Assembly (NCBI GenBank): GCA_045046885.1
Contig: JASFYX010000046.1
Coordinates: 1 to 64,000 of the forward strand
DNA from: CG1-02-35-72 sp045046885
GTDB lineage: Bacteria > Bacteroidota > Bacteroidia > Flavobacteriales > Flavobacteriaceae
DNA: 64,000 bases
Direction of reading: 5' to 3'
The notes below the pieces were generated by a model, which worked only from the letters and a program-made list of their open reading frames with translations, did no database searches and was not told the DNA's origin. Shown here in pieces: positions 27,784-34,328 of the stretch. Position 1 is the stretch's first letter; each line of letters opens with the position of its first letter. The position numbers and the translations under genes are program-made.

Positions 27784-29091
27784 ATGGCTACATTTAAAAT
27801 AGAAGGCGGTCATAAATTACATGGCAACATAACGCCTCAAGGAGCAAAAAATGAAGTACTGCAAATTCTCTGTGCGGTTTTATTAACCCCAGAAGAAGTG
27901 ATTATCAATAATATTCCCAATATTAGAGATGTCAATAAACTCATTGAGATTCTTAAAAAATTAGGTGTAAAAGTCAAAAAATTAGCTAAAAATAATTTCA
28001 GCTTTCAGGCTGATGAAATCGATTTAAATTATTTAGAATCAGAAGCTTTTAAAACAGAAGGCAGTGGCTTACGGGGGTCTATTATGATAGTTGGACCGCT
28101 TTTAGCACGTTTTGGTAAAGGTTATATTCCAAGACCTGGAGGCGATAAAATAGGACGCCGGCGTTTAGATACACATTTTGAAGGTTTTATAAAATTAGGC
28201 GCTACTTTTAGATACAATAAATCTGAATCTTTTTATGGTGTAGAAGCTAAAGAACTCAAAGGCGCTTTTATGTTGCTAGATGAAGCTTCTGTAACCGGAA
28301 CAGCTAATATTGTAATGGCAGCCGTTTTAGCTACAGGAACTACTACTATTTACAATGCGGCTTGCGAACCCTATTTACAACAACTCTGTAAAATGTTGGT
28401 GCGTATGGGCGCCACTATTTCGGGTATCGGTTCAAATATGTTAACCGTTACAGGTGTTAAATCTTTAGCAGGATGCACCCATACGGTGTTGCCAGATATG
28501 ATTGAAATTGGCAGTTGGATTGGTATGGCCGCTATGACAAAATCGGCATTGACCATTAAAAATGTAAGTTGGGAAAACTTGGGATTGATTCCGCGTGTTT
28601 TTCAGAAAATAGGTATCAAACTCGAAAGAAGAGGCGATGATATCTTTGTCCCAGCACAAGAAAGTTATGAAATTCAGAATTTTATAGATGGCTCAATATT
28701 AACCGTTTCAGATGCACCGTGGCCCGGATTTACGCCAGATTTACTCAGTATTATTTTGGTAATAGCCACGCAAGCCAAAGGCAGTGTGCTTATACATCAA
28801 AAAATGTTTGAAAGTCGTTTGTTCTTTGTCGATAAATTAATTGATATGGGCGCTAAGGTTATCTTGTGCGATCCACATCGTGCTACCGTTATTGGTATGA
28901 ATCACGAATCACAATTAAAAGCCACAACTATGACATCGCCAGATATTCGCGCTGGGATTTCTCTTTTAATAGCGGCATTGTCTGCCGAGGGTACAAGCAC
29001 TATTCACAATATTGAGCAAATAGACCGCGGTTACGAGGCTATTGACGAAAGATTGCGCGCTATTGGAGCTAAAATAACAAGAATTGATTAA
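27784..29091 (+). CDS. murA: UDP-N-acetylglucosamine 1-carboxyvinyltransferase MurA with Asp at the fosfomycin site
   Basis: 435 residues forming the EPSP-synthase fold. It transfers enolpyruvate from PEP to UDP-GlcNAc, the first committed step of peptidoglycan synthesis. Matching features include an N-terminal KLHGNITPQGAKNEVL (K11 and N23 region) and PDMIEIGSW. The active-site loop reads PRPGGDKIGRRR, so D121 replaces the Cys (E. coli C115) that fosfomycin alkylates. It is the downstream partner of DUF4290, and grpE follows after 124 bp. Confidence 0.95.
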   Translation: MATFKIEGGHKLHGNITPQGAKNEVLQILCAVLLTPEEVIINNIPNIRDVNKLIEILKKLGVKVKKLAKNNFSFQADEIDLNYLESEAFKTEGSGLRGSIMIVGPLLARFGKGYIPRPGGDKIGRRRLDTHFEGFIKLGATFRYNKSESFYGVEAKELKGAFMLLDEASVTGTANIVMAAVLATGTTTIYNAACEPYLQQLCKMLVRMGATISGIGSNMLTVTGVKSLAGCTHTVLPDMIEIGSWIGMAAMTKSALTIKNVSWENLGLIPRVFQKIGIKLERRGDDIFVPAQESYEIQNFIDGSILTVSDAPWPGFTPDLLSIILVIATQAKGSVLIHQKMFESRLFFVDKLIDMGAKVILCDPHRATVIGMNHESQLKATTMTSPDIRAGISLLIAALSAEGTSTIHNIEQIDRGYEAIDERLRAIGAKITRID

Positions 29092-29215
29092 ACCCTTTTT
29101 TTGGTGAATTTCTCATTTACTTTTTAAACAGCTAGAATTACTGTGACAATTTGACATTTATATATAAATGGCAGAAAATTTGCAACGGTATGTACAAGAT
29201 TTAAGAATAAAAACT

Positions 29216-29737
29216 ATGAGTAAAAAAGATATAGACCAAAAAGAGCAAGAGGTAAAACCTAAAAAAGCTGCTAAATCTTCTAAAAAGGATGTTGAAAAAG
29301 CCCTTAAAGAAGAAATTCAGCAAGAAAAAGATAAGTTTTTACGCCTTTTTGCTGAGTTCGAAAATTATAAAAAACGGACTACCAAAGAACGTATTGAATT
29401 ATACAGCACTGCCAATCAAGAATTGATGACAGCTTTATTGCCCGTTTTAGACGATTTTGACAGAGGTCTTATTGAACTAGAAAAAACGGCTGAAAAAAGT
29501 GTTTTAGAAGGTATAAAACTCATTTATAACAAATACAAAAGTACACTTGAACAAAAAGGTTTAAAACCTATGAACATAAAACAAGGTGATGCTTTTGATG
29601 TAGATTTTCAAGAAGCTATTACGCAAATCCCGGCGCCTTCTAAAAAGTTAAAAGGAAAAGTAATAGACGTGATAGAACGTGGCTACAAATTAAACGAAAA
29701 AGTGATAAGATACGCCAAAGTAGTTATTGGTCAATAA
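29216..29737 (+). CDS. grpE: Nucleotide exchange factor GrpE
   Basis: 173 residues from ATG 29216 (MSKKDIDQKEQ). Layout: a lysine/glutamate-rich disordered start, a long coiled coil (EKDKFLRLFAEFENYKKRTTK), and the C-terminal beta domain with DVDFQEAITQIPAP and VIERGYKLNEKVIRYAKV. It releases ADP from DnaK. The frame is open to ATG 29168, but a promoter-like TTTG (29150-29153), 21 nt, AAAATTTG (29175-29182) lies between the two starts. The gene is 35 bp upstream of dnaJ, an expected chaperone pair. Confidence 0.93.
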   Translation: MSKKDIDQKEQEVKPKKAAKSSKKDVEKALKEEIQQEKDKFLRLFAEFENYKKRTTKERIELYSTANQELMTALLPVLDDFDRGLIELEKTAEKSVLEGIKLIYNKYKSTLEQKGLKPMNIKQGDAFDVDFQEAITQIPAPSKKLKGKVIDVIERGYKLNEKVIRYAKVVIGQ

Positions 29738-29772
29738 ACCAAAGCGACTTTAAAAGAAACACCAACCATCCT

Positions 29773-30894
29773 ATGAAAAAAGATTATTATGAAGTTTTAG
29801 GCGTATCGCGTTCTGCAAGTGCCCAAGAAATTAAAAAAGCTTATCGTAAAAAAGCCATACAATTTCATCCTGATAAAAATCCGGGTGACACTTCGGCTGA
29901 AGCTAAATTTAAAGAAGCCGCAGAGGCCTATGAAATTTTAAGCAACTCAGATAAAAAAGCCCGTTACGACCAATACGGACATCAAGCCTTTGAAGGTGGC
30001 GGTGGTTTTGGCGGTGGCGGTGGTATGAATATGGAAGACATATTCAGTCATTTTGGTGATATTTTTGGGGGAGGCTTTGGCGGTGGCGGCTTCTCTAGTG
30101 GTTTTGGTGGTGGTGCGCGTCAAGTACGTATTAAAGGCAGTAATTTACGCATCCGCGTCAAGCTGACTTTAGGTGAAATTATTAATGGTGTAGAGAAAAA
30201 AGTAAAAGTTAAACGTTTGGTGCAAGCCAAAGGGGTGACTTATAAAAACTGCCCCACTTGTAATGGTAGCGGTCAAGTGACGCGAATCACCAATACTATT
30301 TTAGGACGTATGCAAACCGCTTCTACTTGTGGTACGTGTCGTGGTGCGGGTAAAATGGTAGATAAACGCCCAGCTGGTGCCGATGCTAACGGTATGGTAC
30401 AACAAGAAGATACCGTAAGCGTAAGTATTCCTGCTGGTGTTACAGATGGCGTACAGCTTAAAGTATCTAGAAAAGGGAATGATGCGCCAGGTAATGGTAT
30501 TTCGGGCGATTTACTTGTTGTTATTCAAGAGTTACCACACGATAATCTTAAACGCGAAGGCGTTAATTTACATTACGATTATTACATAAGTATGCCCGAA
30601 GCTATTTTGGGTACTTCAAAAGAAATAGATACTTTGTCTGGCGTTGTACGTATTAAAATAGAATCGGGTACACAATCTGGTAAAATTTTGCGCTTACGCG
30701 GCAAAGGGATTCCCAGTTTAGAACATTATGGCAAAGGCGATTTATTGATTCATATAAATGTATGGACACCACAAACGCTCACACGTGACCAGAAAAAATT
30801 CTTTAAAGAAAATAAAGAAGATGACAATTTTAAACCCGACCCTAAAAAAGGTGATAAATCGTTTTTTGAAAAGGTAAAGGATATGTTTTCGTAA
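29773..30894 (+). CDS. dnaJ: Chaperone DnaJ with two zinc-finger motifs
   Basis: 373 residues. J domain 1-70 with the HPD motif (FHPDKNPG); G/F-rich linker 78-118. The zinc centre has only two CxxCxGxG motifs (CPTCNGSGQ and CGTCRGAGK) instead of the usual four, a form I recall from other flavobacterial DnaJ proteins. A C-terminal substrate-binding domain follows. It stimulates the DnaK ATPase and delivers unfolded proteins. The last 81 codons occur again at 31579-31821 with 18 base differences, and a toxin-antitoxin pair lies between. The 3' end of this gene may therefore have been replaced during an insertion. Confidence 0.95.
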   Translation: MKKDYYEVLGVSRSASAQEIKKAYRKKAIQFHPDKNPGDTSAEAKFKEAAEAYEILSNSDKKARYDQYGHQAFEGGGGFGGGGGMNMEDIFSHFGDIFGGGFGGGGFSSGFGGGARQVRIKGSNLRIRVKLTLGEIINGVEKKVKVKRLVQAKGVTYKNCPTCNGSGQVTRITNTILGRMQTASTCGTCRGAGKMVDKRPAGADANGMVQQEDTVSVSIPAGVTDGVQLKVSRKGNDAPGNGISGDLLVVIQELPHDNLKREGVNLHYDYYISMPEAILGTSKEIDTLSGVVRIKIESGTQSGKILRLRGKGIPSLEHYGKGDLLIHINVWTPQTLTRDQKKFFKENKEDDNFKPDPKKGDKSFFEKVKDMFS

Positions 30895-30937
30895 GGTAGA
30901 TTTCTTTTTTAAGACAGTTTTTTGTTGGAAACGGGTT

Positions 30938-31255
30938 TTATTTTCTTCTTGTGATTTTTACTGGATTCTGTCTGGAGTCAAAAATGTCGGCAATTTTAAC
31001 AAATCCATTTTGCTTATCAACGGAGTAAATAATTTTGTAATTGGTATATATCAAATAGTGATATTCAATTTTTCTATTCAATAATAAATTTTCTCTTTGT
31101 CCTAGGTATGGGTTGTCTTTTAGAATCTCAGTTTGTGAAAGAATGTTTTGAGCTATTTTTTTAGCAGTTGCAGCACTAATTTTTAAAAGATAATATTCGT
31201 AAATTAAGTCAAGTTGTTTTTCAGCAAAATCAGACCAAATTACTTTTAGTTTCAT
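30938..31255 (-). CDS. Type II toxin, RelE/ParE family
   Basis: 105 residues matching the ParE/RelE fold: VIWSDFAEKQLDLIYEYY at the start, then a helix ILSQTEILKDNPYLGQ, then strands ending YLIYTNYKIIYSVDKQNGFVKIADIFDSRQNP (shown in parts). The terminal IADIFDSRQNP is typical of ParE-like plasmid-stabilisation toxins, which act on gyrase or on ribosome-bound mRNA; which applies here is unknown. The ATG at 31255 overlaps the antitoxin stop by one base (TAATG). The gene faces dnaJ and lies between two copies of the dnaJ 3' end. Confidence 0.88.
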   Translation of the reverse strand: MKLKVIWSDFAEKQLDLIYEYYLLKISAATAKKIAQNILSQTEILKDNPYLGQRENLLLNRKIEYHYLIYTNYKIIYSVDKQNGFVKIADIFDSRQNPVKITRRK

Positions 31256-31476
31256 TATTGATATTTAGCCTTTAATTCTGAATTAGTTTTATAATTATTA
31301 TTTTCGAAGTCAGATTCAGACAGTTCAAGTCGTTTATTCAATTCTTTGGTTGACATAGGATTAATAATTAATTCTTTTTCCATTTTTAAGAATTTTTCCA
31401 TGCGCAAAATAACCTCTTCACTCTGAAGTTTTAAAAACTCTTGGATAAACTCGATTTTTCGGGCTTGTATGTTCAT
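31255..31476 (-). CDS. Antitoxin of the ParE/RelE pair
   Basis: 73 residues, highly charged and helical (FIQEFLKLQSEEVILRMEKF at residues 10-29). The C-terminal part (TKELNKRLELSESDFENNNY) is of the kind that wraps its toxin. No clear DNA-binding fold can be named. It is the first gene of the pair and its stop overlaps the toxin start. I recognise it mainly by position and composition. Confidence 0.75.
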   Translation of the reverse strand: MNIQARKIEFIQEFLKLQSEEVILRMEKFLKMEKELIINPMSTKELNKRLELSESDFENNNYKTNSELKAKYQ

Positions 31477-31502
31477 CGTAATTATATTTTTTGTCTAAAT
31501 TA

Positions 31503-31510
31503 CAAATATA
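31503..31510 (-). promoter_or_regulatory. -7 promoter element for the toxin-antitoxin pair
   Basis: TATATTTG on the minus strand is an exact -7 match. The predicted transcript starts near 31497, about 20 nt before the antitoxin ATG. No -33 TTTG is seen. Confidence 0.45.
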
Positions 31511-31578
31511 ATACCAATTTTGTTTAGTCTAATATTTTTTCCAATTTGTTATAAGGATTAAGTATTAGATTTGTAAGG

Positions 31579-31821
31579 ATTAAAATAGTATTGGATACGC
31601 AATCTGGTAAAATTTTGCACTTACGCGGCAAAGGGATTCCCAGTTTAGAGCATTATGGCAAAGGCGATTTGTTGATTCATATAAATGTATGGACACCACA
31701 AACCTTAACACGCGACCAAAAGAAATTCTTTGAAGAAAATAAAGAAGATGACAATTTTAAACCCGACCCCAAAAAAGGAGATAAATCGTTTTTTGAAAAG
31801 GTAAAGGATATGTTTTCTTAG
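31579..31821 (+). pseudogene. Duplicate of the dnaJ 3' end (last 81 codons including stop)
   Basis: Aligned with 30652-30894, this 243-bp copy has no gaps and 18 mismatches (about 93% identity). Thirteen of the 18 are synonymous. Three of the five amino-acid changes fall in codons 4-6 of the copy, next to its left end. The frame is open and ends in TAG rather than TAA. It has no start region and cannot make a chaperone by itself. It marks the right edge of the insertion that carries the toxin-antitoxin pair. Confidence 0.92.
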
Positions 31822-31876
31822 GGATTAAGGAAGTTACGCTTATTGGTGAGTATATGAGACTTTGGGCGTTTTAAAA

Positions 31877-31985
31877 CACCTAACTTTCAACCTACCAGCC
31901 GACTAGTTTACTATGCCGTTTATTCATATTCACAATATTCAATTCAACTACCGCTCGCTCAATGACTTATATGCATTGTTAGCAC
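31877..31985. other. Non-coding segment with attC-like core ends, 3' of the DUF4145 gene
   Basis: Downstream of the DUF4145 gene the minus strand reads GTGCTAAC at the near end (31985-31978). About 95 bp further on it reads GTTAGGTG (31884-31877). CTAAC and GTTAG are complementary, and GTTAGGT fits the integron core GTTRRRY. Several imperfect inverted repeats lie between. This is only a resemblance; I see no integrase. Confidence 0.25.
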
Positions 31986-31988
31986 TTT

Positions 31989-32618
31989 TTATTTTTTATC
32001 ACGTTCGTCAATACCTTTTATTTTTTCAGAAGGAAGACTCTCATAAATGCCACTTACGCGTTTGGGTAACGCAATCATATATTCAACAATAATATTTACT
32101 AAGTCAAAGAGTTGACTTACTGTTTTAGGGTTGTCAGTGTCTATCTGACCAGGATGAACAGCATCATTTCCTGTTACACGAACAATATCAAGTGATTGCT
32201 GAACGATTTCAGGAAGTCCTTTTTTCACAAGGCTACCAATATCTTTATTTATATTTTTACCAGTCTCTCCAAGTTCTTTACTTAATACCTGAATTGATAA
32301 TCTGAGTAATGCTGCTGCACCTCTTGGTGATTTTGTATGAATAGCGGTTGCTTCCATATAGAGTTTTTTAACTGGTTCTGGCATTTCAGGATTAGGAAAT
32401 GGGGCATTACCCGAATCAGGAAAAAACATTTTATCATCTACCCATAATGTATTTTTACTACAATGCTGACAAGTTCCAACTCTTAATGGATGAATTGCTT
32501 GGTTATTATTTGCAAGGTCGCCTCCCCATCTTCTCATCCACCAATCTTGTTTGGCAATTGCACCACAATGAGGGCAAGTAAATGAGGGGGCGAATACTGT
32601 TGGTTGAATATATTTCAT
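31989..32618 (-). CDS. DUF4145 domain protein with N-terminal zinc ribbon
   Basis: 209 residues. The N-terminus has two CxxC pairs (C15/C18 in CPHC and C50/C53 in CQHC), a probable zinc ribbon. Residues about 85-180 match the DUF4145 helical domain (SPRGAAALLRLSIQVLSKEL, then GNDAVHPGQID). DUF4145 occurs in restriction subunits and other defence-related proteins, often next to a nuclease. The start is 1 bp after the stop of the DUF6602 gene, so the two are translated together. Function inferred from context only. Confidence 0.85.
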   Translation of the reverse strand: MKYIQPTVFAPSFTCPHCGAIAKQDWWMRRWGGDLANNNQAIHPLRVGTCQHCSKNTLWVDDKMFFPDSGNAPFPNPEMPEPVKKLYMEATAIHTKSPRGAAALLRLSIQVLSKELGETGKNINKDIGSLVKKGLPEIVQQSLDIVRVTGNDAVHPGQIDTDNPKTVSQLFDLVNIIVEYMIALPKRVSGIYESLPSEKIKGIDERDKK

Positions 32619-32619
32619 T

Positions 32620-33372
32620 TTAAAAAGTGTTTCTTACTTGAATTGATTTATCGACAGGAAACCATAAATTACTATTTTCAATGACTGAAGTTCCGCTTAC
32701 TAAATCCATTAAATTTGAGATAAAAAACGAAAAGGACAGTTCTCTTATTTCATAAAAGTAATGAGGAAGGTTATTTTTATCAAATTCGTGTACCCAAAAT
32801 TTATAGAACCAATGTTGATTTAGTGAAATATGATTAACACAAAATTTTTGTCGATTTATTTGTCCGTCTAATTCGTCCCACGCTGTACTTACTGCATTAG
32901 AAACAGTTTGAACATTATTTACTGTGGATTCATAAGAGAAAATTCCATTGAAAAAAGGTTTGGTCTTATCTGTTTTTGCGTCAAATATAAATTTCCCGTT
33001 TTCGTTCGCTTTTTTAACAATATTTGCTAATTCTTGATTAGTTGCATTTGCTTTAACCTCTATAATTCCAACTACAGAATCAGGTGTTAAAATTACAAAA
33101 TCAGTTTCCTTAAAAAGTATTGGGTATCCTGTATCGTAAATAATTAAATCAATTTGATTGGAAGATTCGTGATTTCCTCTATTAGCAGTTTGGCGAACAA
33201 CAAATCCTGACCCAATTCTATATTTTTCAGGTAAAAATCGTTGAATCATAGTTTTAATTACAGCCTCTTTGTACCTCCCATCTTCTCCCCAATGATTTAT
33301 TAAATTCCTTACTCTGTCTTTAATCGCAAGTAATTCTTTTGTTGTCGTTTTATGAAAGTCTATTGTATTCAC
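32620..33372 (-). CDS. DUF6602 family protein, putative PD-(D/E)xK-like nuclease
   Basis: 250 residues. After an N-terminal helical part comes NQIDLIIYDTGYPILF, then VGIIEVKANA. D75 followed by E105-x-K107 has the spacing and strand setting of a PD-(D/E)xK nuclease core, as DUF6602 proteins are thought to have. The C-terminal third is not recognisable. It is the first gene of a tightly coupled pair with the DUF4145 gene. I infer a defence-type role; no activity can be asserted from sequence alone. Confidence 0.82.
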   Translation of the reverse strand: MNTIDFHKTTTKELLAIKDRVRNLINHWGEDGRYKEAVIKTMIQRFLPEKYRIGSGFVVRQTANRGNHESSNQIDLIIYDTGYPILFKETDFVILTPDSVVGIIEVKANATNQELANIVKKANENGKFIFDAKTDKTKPFFNGIFSYESTVNNVQTVSNAVSTAWDELDGQINRQKFCVNHISLNQHWFYKFWVHEFDKNNLPHYFYEIRELSFSFFISNLMDLVSGTSVIENSNLWFPVDKSIQVRNTF

Positions 33373-33535
33373 GAATATTTGTTTTTAATTATTGCCAACG
33401 TTAAGGTATGATATCGTTTTAATGAATTATATCGTACGATACCTGTCCGCCTTTGGCGTGAAGCGAAGCTAGACTTTTTTATAATTAAAAGCAATAAAAA
33501 GCTAAAGTATTTATTATAAATATATTAATTGATTT
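33373..33535. other. Non-coding stretch upstream of the DUF6602 gene
   Basis: No gene seen. It begins with ATTGCCAACGTTAAGG (33391-33406), which resembles a cassette core junction on the minus strand (TTAAC/GTTGG). It also holds a 12-bp palindrome TATCGTACGATA near 33430. The promoter of the DUF6602 gene is expected here, but no TAnnTTTG is visible. The repeat array starts at 33536. Confidence 0.3.
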
Positions 33536-33726
33536 GCGTCTTTGCGAGCGCAGCGTGGCAATCTCTTTGTAAATTGTTACTAGCGTCAAGAGATAGCCAC
33601 GTCACTTCGTTCCTCGCTAAGACGTCTTTGCGAAGTTTTTTATAAAAAAAACTGTGGCAATCTCAATCTATGAAGTAAGAATTTATCAAGAGATAGCCAC
33701 GTCACTTCGTTCCTCGCTAAGACGTT
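33536..33726. repeat. Two tandem REP-like units left of the GIY-YIG gene
   Basis: Unit A (33536-33626) is an imperfect inverted repeat: GCGTCTTTGCGAGCGCAGCG on the left, and on the right a segment ending CTCGCTAAGACGTC. A 40-bp segment beginning TCAAGAGATAGCCACGTCAC occurs identically at 33586-33625 and 33686-33725, exactly 100 bp apart. The second unit ends at the stop codon of the GIY-YIG gene. The family is that of dispersed CTCGC(A/T)AAGACG repeats in Bacteroidota. Confidence 0.85.
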
Positions 33727-33727
33727 T

Positions 33728-34030
33728 TTATATAATATCAAAAACCCAACCTTCAGATAAATCTTTCCAACTTGGATTGTCATTGTTTACAAGTGTATTT
33801 TTGTTTTTTCTACTCCCTTTCTTTAATTGCTTTTCTCTAGCAATGGCTTCGTTAATATCTGAGAATACTTCAAAATAAACCAATTTATCACAATTGTATT
33901 TTTCAGTAAAACCTTTATAAGCTTTAGTTTTATGCTGATAAACGCGTTTAATTAAATTTGAAGTAACACCAATGTATAAAACAGTATTGTTTTTGTTTGA
34001 CATAAAATAGACAGCACTTTGAACAAACAT
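33728..34030 (-). CDS. Small GIY-YIG nuclease family protein
   Basis: 100 residues. The GIY-YIG core reads AVYFMSNKNNTVLYIGVTS, i.e. VYF in place of GIY and LYIG as YIG, followed by the conserved Arg (LIKRVYQHKTKAY) and Glu in YFEVFSDINEAIAREKQLKK. It is a stand-alone UvrC/URI-type nuclease domain with no DNA-binding extension. It is flanked on both sides by copies of the same palindromic repeat, and its stop codon abuts one of them. Members of this small family are frequent in flavobacteria; their role is not settled. Confidence 0.88.
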   Translation of the reverse strand: MFVQSAVYFMSNKNNTVLYIGVTSNLIKRVYQHKTKAYKGFTEKYNCDKLVYFEVFSDINEAIAREKQLKKGSRKNKNTLVNNDNPSWKDLSEGWVFDII

Positions 34031-34074
34031 TTTGTTGTGATTTAATCAACTAATGTACAAAATATTAACTTTAC

Positions 34075-34207
34075 TCTTTGCGAGTGAAGTGAAGCAGTTT
34101 CTTTATAAATTGTAACAAGCGTCAAGAGATAGCCACGTCGCTACGCTTCCTCGCTAAGACGTTTTTATTCAAGAGATAGCTACGTCGTTATGCTTCGTCG
34201 CTAAGAC
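34075..34207. repeat. Two REP-like units right of the GIY-YIG gene
   Basis: Starts with CTTTGCGAGTGAAGTGAAGC. It then shows TCAAGAGATAGCCACGTCGC (from 34122) and a diverged second copy, TCAAGAGATAGCTACGTCGT (from 34169), both ending in the CGCTAAGAC core. About 90 bp (34075-34162) is homologous to unit A at 33536-33626. The remainder up to lon (34208-34328) holds nothing I recognise. Confidence 0.8.
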
Positions 34208-34328
34208 CAATGCTACACAAAGTATGGAGACTTTGCGTAATTATAATCCCATTTAAAAATCACCTAACACTAGTCGGTTTCCTAAGAGCCGGCAAATATT
34301 TTCTTCCCTTTGGGAAGACAGATGGGAA

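Noticed and set aside
31591..31821. Open frame of 76 codons as a separate gene
   Set aside because: It is a copy of the dnaJ C-terminus starting inside the domain at a TTG, with no promoter or ribosome binding site. Treated as a gene fragment.
33586..34207. CRISPR-like look of the repeated 40-bp segments with spacing
   Set aside because: Only four copies, of which only two are identical; each is a half of a larger palindrome, spacers are not uniform, and no cas gene is present.
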